A stretch of 64,000 nt of DNA. It comes from Lunularia cruciata. Lineage: Eukaryota; Streptophyta; Marchantiopsida; Lunulariales; Lunulariaceae. Position 1 is the stretch's first letter, and each line of letters starts with the position of its first letter. This document shows, one piece after another, positions 44,558 to 54,651 of the stretch. The notes below the pieces were generated by a model. That model had not been told where the DNA came from, did not search any database, and saw only the letters and a program-made list of their open reading frames with translations. Location: assembly GCA_948567375.1 (NCBI GenBank), contig OX419758.1:29269001-29333000 (forward strand), written 5' to 3'. Position numbers and translations under genes: made by a program.

Positions 44558-44566
44558 GGGGGTAAA
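44558..44566 (+). other. A1 polypurine tract
   Basis: GGGGGTAAA lies directly before the 3' LTR (TGTAACACCC at 44567). It is short and contains one T. The same position in A2 and A3 reads GGGGTAAA and AGGGTAAA. Confidence 0.55.
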
Positions 44567-45245
44567 TGTAACACCCATTTGTGCATGTGTGTGGTATTGT
44601 GATATTTAGCTTGGTATTACAAGTACTTAAGAGATATTATTTATATAGAGATAAAGGATGGTTCTATATTAGTCATGGTTAGCTAAAGTTAGTCATAGCT
44701 AAGATAGATGGGACCTTACTTTAGAGGAAGTAGAAAAGATGAGCACCACTATTTTGGATTTTAGTGTGTTGACTTGGTATTATTCCTAGGTGTTTGGCTT
44801 TGGGGAAAGAGTTGAGAACTCTTGGGCCCGCAAGCCTTTTTGTTTTGGATTCTTCTTTAGTCCAAGGATAGCCCATGTGAAGGAATCCTTGCTTTAGTGG
44901 TTGGGTCAAGATAAGGGGAATATGCCCATGTGAATGGATATTCCTTTCTACTTTTTGACTTTACTTGACTTTTAGTCTAGTAACTTGAGTTACTACGGTA
45001 ATTAGTAACTTTGGTACGTAACTATTTCACAAGTATATAAACAAGGAGTGAGGAGGTACTCAACATCCTTTCATTTGCAACTATCTCTCTCTCATTGAGT
45101 TCTCTAGTGAGCAATGTCTTGAGTCTTGGAGTGTTAGCCTTGGAGGAGTATGATGGAGTTGGGGTTCCTTGCCTTCTTAGTCCATGGTGCGCTACCATAA
45201 TAGCCATCAGAGGTTCATCCTGAGTGAGAGATAGGCCGGCTCACA
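44567..45245 (+). repeat. A1 3' LTR
   Basis: 679 bp. Differences from the 5' LTR seen: CTCAACATCC for CTCATCATCC, and GAGATAGG for GAGACAGG near the end. TATA box at about 45033-45040. Followed by the target duplication GTAC. Confidence 0.96.
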
Positions 45246-46047
45246 GTACTGGTCCACCCATGGGTGGCATTTCTTCCGGATAATGTTGAGGTGGAACTAC
45301 TCCTTCACCTCCACCTAATGCTCTTGCTATTCTTTGCGCACAAGCAATGACTTCAAATATTGTGCAAGGATTTTGTACCATGACTTCTTGGCAAATCCGC
45401 TCCTTCAACCCTCGTTTGAAATTTTTGACAGCCTTTGCTGGACTCATGTCGGTTATTGCAACTTGTAGGTCCAAAAATGCCTCCACATATTCTTGTATGT
45501 TGTTCTTCTATTTCAATCTCCTTAGTTGGATTTGGGCCATCTGCACAGAATCCACTGATTGGAAATTCTTCACCAATCCTTCTTGCATTGCTGTCCATGT
45601 GATATCCCTTCTCACGGCCAACATGGATCATTCCGAAGCGTCGTACCATGTGAGGGCTTTATCGGTCAAGTACCTACATGCAAACACACCTGCAACATGC
45701 TCAATGATCTCTATTGAGAACAACCAAAAATATCGATTCATTCTCGAGATCTAGTTCTCCACTACTCCCATCATACGCTGCCCCTTGTAAGGCTCGATGT
45801 TGCAGGTCTTCTTCATCCAGAGTAGTAATGTGGCTTCATCATTGATAGGGTTTGTAGGCACGGGTGCCTCTCTAATTACTTCAATTGCAGGTATTGGATT
45901 TTGAGATGGCTCTTCTTCTTGCATTGCTTGATCATTCTTGAGGGTCTGCACTTGACTTTGTAACGCCTCCATGGTCATCTTAATCTCTCAAAATTTGTTC
46001 AACATCCCTTGCATTCCTTGCACCAACTCTTGCAATTGCGGATCCAT
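45246..46047 (-). pseudogene. TE-B gag, first half
   Basis: It starts at ATG 46047 (MDPQLQELVQGMQGML) with an early stop at about 45988. It continues TMEALQSQVQTLKNDQAMQEEE, then LLLWMKKTCNIEPYKGQ, and a capsid-type region with WTAMQEGLVKNF-like wording and AVKNFKRGLKERICQEVMVQ (about 45420). It ends at 45246 where A1 is inserted. Removing A1 and one GTAC copy brings the frame into register with 37444 leftwards. Several stops. Confidence 0.85.
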
Positions 46048-46616
46048 GGTTCTTGTAACACTCGATTGCTATACTCTAAACTTCAATAGAGAGTTAATAT
46101 GATTACTCTGGAGGGCGCACAAACTATTGGAACTACCATTGGGACCTCAAAAGCTATCACTTGTTGGTAATATTCCTTACCAAAATTCTTGACCATAAAA
46201 TCCCTAAACATCACTTTTGGTCTCACTACATAACAAATTTCTACTTGAGTGTTAAAGAGAAAGGATTTGGGACATTCAAATCCATCACAACAAAATGTAA
46301 ATTATCAAATCCCACTCTCTATCGTAAATCACTACAGGCAAAATCATTGGGTTTGGCAAATTCATTACTGTATCCATGAACTCTACTCCAAAGTGAAAAA
46401 CCAAATACACTTTCACTTGCTTGTGCTAAATGTACATAATCTTGATGTTGAATGGATTCAAGAATGGAAAGCAAGGCACTGGATATTGTACTCCTAGAGC
46501 ATCCATTCTATCCTCCTAATCTACCAATTACACCAGAATGTCTCTCCTCAAATTTACTCAATCTTTGTAGCCCATGTTCTTCCAAGAGGGATGATCCGCT
46601 CTCTTGGACAACACCT

Positions 46617-46628
46617 GCTCGGATACCA
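46617..46628 (-). other. TE-B primer binding site
   Basis: Minus strand next to the 5' LTR: TGGTATCCGAGC, one mismatch from TGGTATCAGAGC, the complement of the initiator tRNA-Met 3' end used by most plant chromoviruses. It fixes the orientation of TE-B. Confidence 0.8.
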
Positions 46629-46629
46629 T

Positions 46630-47379
46630 TGTAATACTCCAAGGATAGGAGACCTGAAGAGAAACAAACCATGAGAAACACACACTTCCACACTCAAACT
46701 CTGATGCCCTAAAGGAGCACCTTCTCTTTATTATATAAGCAAAGCGGATCTCCTCCAATGAAGCTCCACCATAGGATTAGGTACATAGATAGGTGACATG
46801 TCAGCAAGCTCCACCCTTGGATTACTTACTTGGATTGGTGACATGTCAGTCTTGGTCCAATCTGGTTGGTCAAACAAGCTTTGACCGGAAGGAATCTTTT
46901 AAGGAATCTTCTAGTAGGAATCTCAGAATCACGTAGGTGAGGTACCATTGGAAAGCTCTCAACAAGACAAAGCAGGGAGGAGGGAAGGCCAAACTTTCCT
47001 TTGTCTAGGGGGGGCACATTTTTTAGGTCTAATTCATCCGTTTAGGCCTCCAAAATTGCCTTCAAAGATTTCAGGCATATTTTGGTTCCAACTCTATTAG
47101 TAGAAGTCCCCTTTTGGTGATATCTCTTTCTGATTTATTTAGTTCATCTTGTGTAACATGCTTCTAGATGTTACCAACACAATTCTCACCTTCAAATCAT
47201 ATGTCTAGCTATTGGTTCTAAGGTTTTCAAATCTATTTCGGTTTTCTACCCTATTAGTAGAAGTAACCTTTTGGTAATACTTCTATCTGATCTATTTTGA
47301 CCATCATGTACAACATCATTCCAGATGTTACCAAACCAAATTTCAAATCTAGATCATATGTCTAGCTCTTGGTATTACA
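46630..47379 (-). repeat. TE-B 5' LTR
   Basis: 750 bp. On the plus strand it runs TGTAATAC ... GTATTACA, so its termini form a perfect 8-bp inverted repeat. It shares blocks with the B2 LTR at 56255-56842 (GGAGCACCTTCTCTTTA, GGTACCATTGGAAAGCTCTCAA, TTAATTCATC, CCTCCAAAATTG). Confidence 0.9.
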
Positions 47380-48345
47380 ACAACCAAATGTTCCAACCTC
47401 CAGATAAATCTAATCCTTTTCTTCAAAAGCTGGTAGAGCGGCTCGGCCACATGACCAAAGTGTGGAATCCAGATCCGGTAGAAAACACATGCCCCTAAGA
47501 ACCTTCTTACCTCCTGAACCAAGGAACACTCCTTGATCTTCCTGATTATGTCCACCTTCTCCGGATTTGGCTTCCTCCCATACAAGCCAAACAGGTGTCC
47601 CACCACAAGGATTTCTCCAAGTCCAAATGCCGACTTCTCTCCAGAGAGAGTCACCCCCGCTTCCATCAACCTTTTCAGTATCGCTTCCATATCCTGAATA
47701 TGATCCATGACAAAACTCCTAATACCTCCATCCATCAAATTTTCATCCTTCTCACTCTATGTGCAACCCTTGACAGGTATATCATCCAAGAATGGACGAG
47801 TCTTCTCAGGGATAAAAGATTGCAGAATTTGATTCATAGCACTTTGCATATGCGCCATAGAGCTAGTAACCCTCATCAGGAGAGTGCACATACGCATCAA
47901 TCCTAACGGTGTTTGCATCGTGGTTATGTCTCGGCTCCTTTCAGCAAGCTGAAATTGATCATAACCTGAATACAAATCTCCTATAGAGTAAAATGCACTC
48001 CCTGCAAACTCCTCAATGAATTCATCCATAGCCAGTCATACACCTGAATTCTGGATTTTTACCTTATTTGGCGGTTGCATATCCTATATGAACCGCAACT
48101 TACCGTTCTTCTTCCAAACTGTGAACCAATGATTTGAGTATGGCGCTTTTGATGGTTCTAAAATCTTTGCATGAACTTTCTCCTTTCATAGTTCTGTCAG
48201 TTGGGGCAGAAGTGCCTTTGGCAGCGGAATTGGTCTCAGATCCCATGGTACATGTGGAACCGTGAAAATTATCATTGGTGTGACTTGATGCTGGTTCACA
48301 CACCCAATCTCCTTGATCTTGAAAGCAAAAGCTTTCCCGCACTTA
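47380..48345 (-). pseudogene. TE-E reverse transcriptase
   Basis: Minus-strand blocks: FAGSAFYSIGDLYSGYDQFQLA (about 47970), catalytic RPFLDDIPVKGC (47780, Asp-Asp intact), GIRSFVMDHIQDMEAILKRL, LSGEKSAFGLGEILVVGHL, GRKPNPEKVDIIRKI, VRRFLGACVFYRIWIPHFG and EPLYQLLKKRIRFIW, running to the TE-B insertion at 47380. A stop and frameshift lie at about 47757. The wording (FLDDIPVKG, LSGEKS, RIWI) differs from usual plant Ty3 RTs and recalls basidiomycete elements. Confidence 0.85.
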
Positions 48346-48356
48346 CCAATCATTTC

Positions 48357-49993
48357 CTAAAATGCATGGTGCTCAACCTTTATGAGCAAACCATCCCCTT
48401 CGACTGTAAGGTCATCCAAGGTCTCTTTAATAAACGGATGACCAATATCCTTTTCCTGTCTCAGTCTTGGTTCCTCTCTAGTCCTACACAACAATTCAAA
48501 AGCATCCAATGGCAATGGGACAACAATAGGACAAACCTTTTTGTCCATTGTTTTGTACTTAGTGTTACATGTCACTTCATGAACCAACTTTGAAAGTGCT
48601 TCATGAAGCTCCCTTCCTATTTCAATCACGGGTTCTCCTTTCTCCATTGCCCCAATCACCTTCTGGACTGCCTTGCCTTCTCCCTGATCCTCAAACACTC
48701 TAATGATAGTCTCGCTATCATCCATTTCCCTTGCTGTTTTTAGAACTCTCTCTTTCCCTTTCATTCTTTTCTGCAAAATTCCCGAGGTGCTCCCTATGTG
48801 TGCAAAGCAAACAGTTCTACCACTCTAGATTCCCACATAGGTCCTATCAAAATAGTCTTCCTTGCTGATCTCTTGCGGTGGGATGTAGCACATGGCGCCT
48901 TGTGCTCCCACTTTTCTGACAAGATGCCTAGTGGAAACCCCACCTTCCAGTAGGCTTCTCTAGATCTCTTAACTCTCTCATGTTCCCATCGCTGCCCATC
49001 AACACTATGGGAAATTGCACTAATTTGGTCCTGTTTTGACTTCTAACCTTTGCCATGTGAGTCCCATTGTCCAGGACCTTGCTCTCCATTCTAAACTGAG
49101 TAATGAAGGGTTGTCCTAAGATCACCGGGTAGGGCAAAGTATCATGCACAAACACATTGATAGGCTCTACCACATTCCCTATCTTGATTCTGACATCTGG
49201 ACAAGCTCCCCACAATGCATTTCTGGTTCTATTCACTGAGTTTACCTTCCAGTCAATGTCATGGTCCACCTTCCAACGCCCTTCATCGTAGACTGCCTTT
49301 GACATGAGGTTGACCTCAGATCTTGAGTCAATCAACGCTTGCACCGGGTGTTTCACCCCTTTCATCTCAATCTTGCACTCGTTGCAACTCCTCGCCCAAA
49401 AAGAGTCTTGCATCTCTTCCGACAAGGGCACAAAAGACTTCTTATCCTCCAAAGTAGCATCATAAACACGTGCTTCTTGGGTCTCATCCTCTAGCTTTTC
49501 TTGTTCAAGCTCTAGGCCAAAAGTCACCACTTCTCCTTCAGTGTCACTCCTATCCTCATACAAAAAAGACGTGTGCGGTCCTTCCTTGTAGAACTGTTTC
49601 TTCTTTGCCTTGACAAGGATAAGGTCCTGCACATCCTTCCTCAAGCTACCAAAGAATTCTTCATTCGTGAAACCTCTCCCCTCTTGTTTCCAAAACTTTT
49701 TGGTGATCTCTTGAGGATCAAGTTCCATTTCTATGTCCTGACTCAACAGCCAACCCGGCTCCTTCCTAGGAGATCTCTCTCCCGGCTTTTGGTTCACTGC
49801 CCCATCTACGTCCATTTGGGACTCTTCTCCATTGCCCAAATTCTGATCCTTGCTCTTTTGTGCATCGCTTTCCTTCTAACCTACCTCCTCTCTGGTTCCA
49901 CTCACTGTTGCTTTTCCCTTGCCTGCCCTTCACTCTCTGTCTATTGATCAGATTTTTGTTTCTCTTCCACCATAGCATCCCAATCGGCACCAA
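48357..49993 (-). pseudogene. TE-E protease and linkers
   Basis: The 303-codon frame 49839-48928 has an acidic N-terminal part and ends in a retroviral-type protease: VQALIDSRSEVNLMS (catalytic Asp present, but the usual Gly of D(S/T)G is Arg), WKVNSVNRTRNALWGACPDVRI and TLPYPVILGQPFI. A frame at 48776-48357 (linker toward RT) has VHEVTCNTKYKTMDKKVCPIVVPLP. The changed DSG motif alone would inactivate the protease. Confidence 0.8.
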
Positions 49994-51254
49994 CTTCTCT
50001 AATGATGGGAATTATTACCACCGGCACATCCCATCCTGACTTCCTTTGGACCTGCTCTGCAAGTCTCTTCTTCTCAACTTCTCCTAGGTCTGCACATAGC
50101 TTCACTTCACTCATTGCACTATACATACTAGGCTCAAAAGCAGCGACTGCCATACTTACTTCATGTTTGCCCATGTGTCTTTCCAGCAGAGCCTTCATGC
50201 CTCCCCTATTACCATTTAGTGGTATTGGCTCTCCAGTATTGTAGAAGACTATCTTCTTCATCCTAGGTTCCCCAACAAACTTCACCCACTATTTGTGTAT
50301 TGCTTCTGATAGCTATTGGCAATCTCTTTTGGCATGACTCTTACTATCACACCACATGCACCCATAGGGCTGCCTCCTCTCTCCATCCGTCCTTGCAGTG
50401 CTACTCCTACTCTGCAACTGGTCAACCTTGGTGGTCAGAATCTTCAACCCCTCCATCAGTTGTGAGATTTCATCCATTGCTCCTTCTTTGGACATCTCAC
50501 TCACTTGCTATTCCACCTTCTCTCTCACAGACCCAACCACGTTACTTCGAATAGGCGCTTTGGCTATTGCTTCTTCATCCAGCTCTCTCTGCCTCTACTT
50601 GCGGCTCACCCAGACAACCGCCTCCTCAATCTTTCCCCACTCTACCGCTCCCAACCAATCAGGTTAGAGCAGATTGAGTGTGTATTCCAACTCATCCCAC
50701 AAGGGACTATCTGCAGCTCTTAGAAAGTAGTTAGACCTATGTAGTTTAATGGCCTCAGCTTCACATGCCAACAGATGTCCCAACCTCTTATTAAACTCCC
50801 TTAGGAGATCTTGAGGCCCCAGGTTTTTACTCCTATCGTTCACCCAGTCCAAGAACATGGCTTGGGTGACCCGATCCGCATCCTGTAGCAAGAATTCCTC
50901 CTTCATCATCTGGCAGAACTCCTCCCATGTCTCCGCCCCTCTCACCAAGCCCTCAACCACCCTCCTGATTTTGAGCTCCGCCAACGTAAGAAACCTAGCA
51001 ATGGCAACATTCTCATCCAGATCATGGAGTTTTACCTCTCTCTAGTAGACCTTTAGGTACTTGGTCACATCCTTACCGTCAAACTCTCCTTGCTGATCTA
51101 CCATAGTGTCCAAACACCTCGTGACTTGTGAAGACTACGCTTTCACCCTGTCTCTTTCCTCATCTTGATCCTTCATGGCTCTCATGGTTGCCATGACAAT
51201 CAGTGAGATCTCCTGTTCCCTTGTCATAGCTGCAGATGAAGGCTCTGGCCCCAT
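49994..51254 (-). pseudogene. TE-E gag
   Basis: It starts at ATG 51254 (MGPEPSSAAMTREQEISLIV). The capsid-like part is at 50984-50664 (WEEFCQMMKEEFLLQDADRV, LGPQDLLREFNKRLG), and the nucleocapsid knuckle CMWCDSKSHAKRDC at 50360-50318 has all four zinc ligands. It then continues VKFVGEPRMKKIVFYNTGEPIPL to 49941. At least five stops interrupt it. A single early frame with MVDQQGEFDGKDVTKYLKVY is typical of Ty3 Gag N-termini. Confidence 0.8.
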
Positions 51255-51354
51255 CTTTACCTTAGCACAACTAACTACTTAGATTAGTCCAATTTGTCCT
51301 CGTTCCTTTCCCCAACTCCAACGAGTCCTAACGTCTAAGCACAAGCATCAAGAT

Positions 51355-51372
51355 TCCCTAGCATGGTCGCCA
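51355..51372 (-). other. TE-E primer binding site (tentative)
   Basis: The minus strand four bases inside the 5' LTR reads TGGCGACCATGCTAGGGA. The TGGCGAC start is shared with primer sites of several long plant Ty3 elements, usually assigned to tRNA-Arg. The rest matches less well. Confidence 0.45.
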
Positions 51373-51602
51373 CTTATGTTGTGGGGATTGTAAGGTCTTG
51401 AGATTGCACCAGGCACCTGGCTGCTTGTGCTTATGCTGGCTTGTTCACCATAAGCTCGACATTGGTTTTGTTTCTAGCTTTGTGACAATAGCCTCTCTTG
51501 GCAGACTTTTTGCTGATGTTCCACACCTAATGTTCTTGAGTTGTTGTTCTAAACTATTTCTCACTCTAACCTTCTTAGGAGGGTGTTGGGTTTTGCTATA
51601 AC

Positions 51603-51633
51603 GTAAATTCTGGCCATTCTGGCCAGAATTTAC
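51603..51633. other. Perfect 13-bp inverted repeat in TE-E 5' LTR
   Basis: GTAAATTCTGGCC, a 5-base loop ATTCT, and GGCCAGAATTTAC. It lies about 225 bp from the primer-site end of the LTR, so it would be in the R-U5 part of the RNA. The other LTR has a different, shorter stem at the same place (19079-19096). Confidence 0.7.
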
Positions 51634-52209
51634 CCAGACTCAGGGATTCAAGGACTAGTCCATAGGTCATGCAATTGACTCAACTCCAAAATTTTGCTCC
51701 ATGTACTTGTTGAATTTTTCAGCCTAGCTGAATACCATGGCATTTATTCCATTCTTATTACTGTTTTTTATTTTTGTACACACACATTCAATAACGGGAA
51801 ATGTCACTTCCAACTTCACACCAAGTTTCAAATCCATAACTTTTCAGGATGATCAAGCAGACCTGGTTGGATAATGGTTGCATCTAAACACACTGCCTAG
51901 TCAAGCATGTATAGAACACAAAGTCAGCCTGGTCCTAACTCCTATCCCTTACAGTCTTTGGCTTTCTACTTGTGCTTGATGTCTCTAAGTCTTCACTGCT
52001 TGGCAAAATTCCTTTGGTTTCTCCATCTTGTCACTTTTAGTCCATACCGTCTCCTTCTTGAGTATTTCTCTCCTCACACTCCAATTCCTGACCTCCCTTG
52101 ACCTTTTCTTTCATCCACACCCACCTTTCTCTCCCTTTTGGTGCTCCAAGACCTTCTTCAATTTCTATTCCTTTCTTCTCTCCTTGATGCTCTTCCCTCT
52201 TTGCTCTTC

Positions 52210-54400
52210 CTTCAATTTCTTCCCAAAAACCCTCACTGTTCCCCTGCAAACAGTTCTCCTCAAAAAAATTTCTCTTTCTAAAGTTCCCTGTCACTTCACA
52301 AAACTCCTCTCTAGCTTTACTGATCTCTCGAAAAACTTCCTGCCAAGAACCTCTTTGTAAACCTTCAATTTCTTCCCAAAACCCTCACTGTTCTTTTGAA
52401 AACATTTCTCTTGAAAACATTTTCCCTTTCAAAAATTCCCTATCACTTCTTGAAACTCCTCTGCAGCTTTACTGATCTCTCAAAAAACTTCCTGCCAAGA
52501 ACCTCTTTGTAAAGCTTCAATTTCTTCCCGAAACCCTCACTGTTCTCTTGCAAACATTTCTCTTGAAAACATTTTCTCTTTCAAAAATTCCCTCTCACTT
52601 CTCAAAACTCCTCTGCAGCTTTACTGATCTCTCTAAAAACTTCCTGCCAAGAACCTCTCTGTCAACCTTCAACTTCTTCTCGAAACCATCTGTGAATTCC
52701 CAAAAACTTCGTGCCAGCCCTATTGTCTTTCTTGAAACTCCTAAGGAAACATTTTCTCTTTGAAAACCCTCTTCCAATTCTTGAAAACTCTCTCTGAGCC
52801 CTAGTGCTCTTCTCAAAAATTCTCCTGTCTGAACATCAACTCTTGGGAAAACACTTTTCCTGCTAAACTCTTTTCTCCTTCCCAAAACTCTCCCTCAGCC
52901 CTAGTGCTCTTCCCTAAGATTCTCCTATCCAAACATCAACTTCTGGGGAAACATTTTTCTTGCAAAACCCTTTTCTCCTTCCTGAAACCCTCTCTCAGCC
53001 TTAGTGCTCTTCTAAAAAATGCTTACTATAAAACTTCACAAACATTTCTCTTGAAACCCCATGTCAATTCCCAAACAACTTCCTGCAAGCCTTCTCATCT
53101 TCTGAAACTTCTCACTTTAAGAAACTCAACTCCTGGAAAGCATTTCTCCTGAAAACATTGTCTCTTTTGAAAATTCCCTGTCACTTTCTGGAAACCCCTC
53201 TGCCACTTCCCAAAAACCCTACTGCCAGCCCTCTCATCTCCCAAAACTTCTCACTGTAAGAACTCAACTCCTAGAAAGCATTTCTCTTAAAAACGTTTTC
53301 TCTTTTGAAAATTCCCTGTCACTTCTTGAAACCCCTCTGCCACTTCCCAAAAACCCTACTGCCAGCCCTGTCATCTCCCAAAACTTTCTCACTATAAGAA
53401 AACTCAACTCCTATAAAGCATTTCTTTTGAAAACATTTTCTCTTTCAAAAATTCCCTGTCACTTCTTGGAACCCCCCTGCCACTTCCGGAAAACCCTACT
53501 GCCAGCCCTCTCATCTCCCGAAACTTTCTCAATTTAAGAAAACTCAACTCTTGGAAAGCATTTCTCCTTCAAAATCTCTCTGCCAAATCCCAAAACTCCA
53601 CACTCAACCCTACTGGTCTTCTTGAAAATTCTTACTATAAAACTTCACAAACATTTCTCCTGAAACCCCATGTCAATTCTCAAAGAACTTCCTGCCAGCC
53701 CTCTCATCTTCCAAAACTTCTCACTATAAGAAAACTCAACTCCTGGAAAGCATTTCTCTTGAAAACCTTTTCTCTTTCAAAAATTCCCTGTCACTTTCTT
53801 GAAACCCCTCTGCAGCTTTCCAAAAACCCTACTGCCAACCCTCTTATCTTCCAAAACTTCTCACTGTCAGAAAACTCAACTCCTGGAAAGCATTTCTCCT
53901 GAAAACCTTTTTTCTTTCAAAAATTCACTGTTACTTCTCAAAACCCCTTTGCAACTTCTTGAAAACCCTACTGCCAGCCCTCTCATCTCCCAAAACTTCT
54001 TACTGTCAGAAAACTCAACTCTTGGAAAGCATTTCTCCTGAAAACCTTTTCTCTTTTGAAAATTCCCGGTCACTTCTCACAAACCCCCTGCTGCTTTCCA
54101 AAAACCCTACTGCCAGCCCTCTCATCTCTCAAAACTTCTCACTGTAAGAACTCAACTCCTTGAAAGCATTTCTCTTGAAAACTTTTTCTCTTTCAAAAAT
54201 TCCCTGTCACTTCTTGAAACCCCTCTGCCACTTCCCAAAAACCCTATTGCCAGCTCTCTCATCTCCCAAAACTTCTCACTGTAAGAACTCAACTCCTGGA
54301 AAGCATTTCTCTTGAAAGCATTTTCTCTTTCAAAACTTCCCTATCACTTCTTGAAACCATTGTGCCACTTCCCAAAACCTCTTTGCAGCTTTCTAAAATA
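52210..54400. repeat. Tandem array of about 139-bp units inside TE-E 5' LTR
   Basis: GCCAGCCCTCTCAT-type anchors at 53224, 53361, 53501, 53694, 53834, 53973, 54112 and 54249: spacings 137-140 except one 193-bp variant. The left LTR has about six more units of this type. The related first subfamily (CTGCCAAGAACCTCT) fills 52340-52670. Confidence 0.9.
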
Positions 54401-54651
54401 CTCTTGAGACCCCAATAACATAATAATACTCTAATGGTTAAGTGACAAGCAAATATACCCTGAGCTTATGTAACATTCAAGAAAATCCACCTCTCAATTT
54501 CCTCCCTCTCTTAACACAAGAGAAAATCCTTGAGCTTACAAGAACACAAAACAACTACCGGTTTCACCATACATAAACCCTTGAGTTCACTAATATGAAA
54601 ACTCACACCAAATGGCACCAATACTACGTGTAGATTATTTTCTCGATGACA

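Larger units (their letters stand above)
37445..45245 (+). mobile_element. TE-A copy A1: complete, apparently young Ty3/Gypsy retrotransposon
   Basis: A 7801-bp element with 679-bp LTRs at both ends (TGTAACACCC ... GGCTCACA), a primer site, an extra small ORF, a single gag-pol frame and a polypurine tract. Reading both LTRs side by side I find two differences. Target duplication GTAC (37441-37444 and 45246-45249). It lies within gag of TE-B. Branch: no chromodomain, protease DGG type, RT box FIDDFCVYG and a tRNA-Asp-like primer site, together pointing to the Athila/Tat side of Ty3/Gypsy. No archaeal-type second RNase H was seen. Confidence 0.97.
33515..47379 (-). mobile_element. TE-B: chromovirus-type Ty3/Gypsy element, interrupted by A1
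   Basis: Minus-strand element. Truncated 3' LTR 33515-33777, pol 33780-37080, gag 37223-37444 plus 45246-46047, primer site, 5' LTR 46630-47379. Flanks GCAAC (33510-33514) and ACAAC (47380-47384) look like a 5-bp target duplication with one change. Without A1 it is about 6 kb. It sits inside TE-E between RT and RNase H. Stops and frameshifts make it inactive. Confidence 0.9.
18848..54651 (-). mobile_element. TE-E: long-LTR Ty3/Gypsy element, interrupted by A2 and TE-B
   Basis: Minus-strand element. 3' LTR 18848-31696 (interrupted by A2 at 19393-27860), interior 31697-51376 (interrupted by TE-B at 33515-47379), 5' LTR 51377-54651. Both LTRs start TGTTG(C/T)GGGGATTG and end GACA. Flanks TTGG (18844-18847) and TCGG (54652-54655) look like a 4-bp target duplication with one change. 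With inserts removed it is about 13.5 kb. Order gag, protease, RT, RNase H, integrase is that of Ty3/Gypsy. All frames are broken, so it is inactive. It is inserted in RNase H of TE-D. Confidence 0.85.
51377..54651 (-). repeat. TE-E 5' LTR
   Basis: 3275 bp, TGTTGTGGGG to GATGACA, uninterrupted. It provides the reference for the A2 insertion site (CCTGGTCCTAACTCC, about 51930). It includes a 13-bp perfect hairpin (51603-51633) and a tandem array. Confidence 0.92.

Noticed and set aside
47380-51254. Fungal contamination as the source of TE-E
   Set aside because: TE-E lies within TE-D and holds TE-B and A2, with matching LTRs on both sides; it is part of the plant chromosome.
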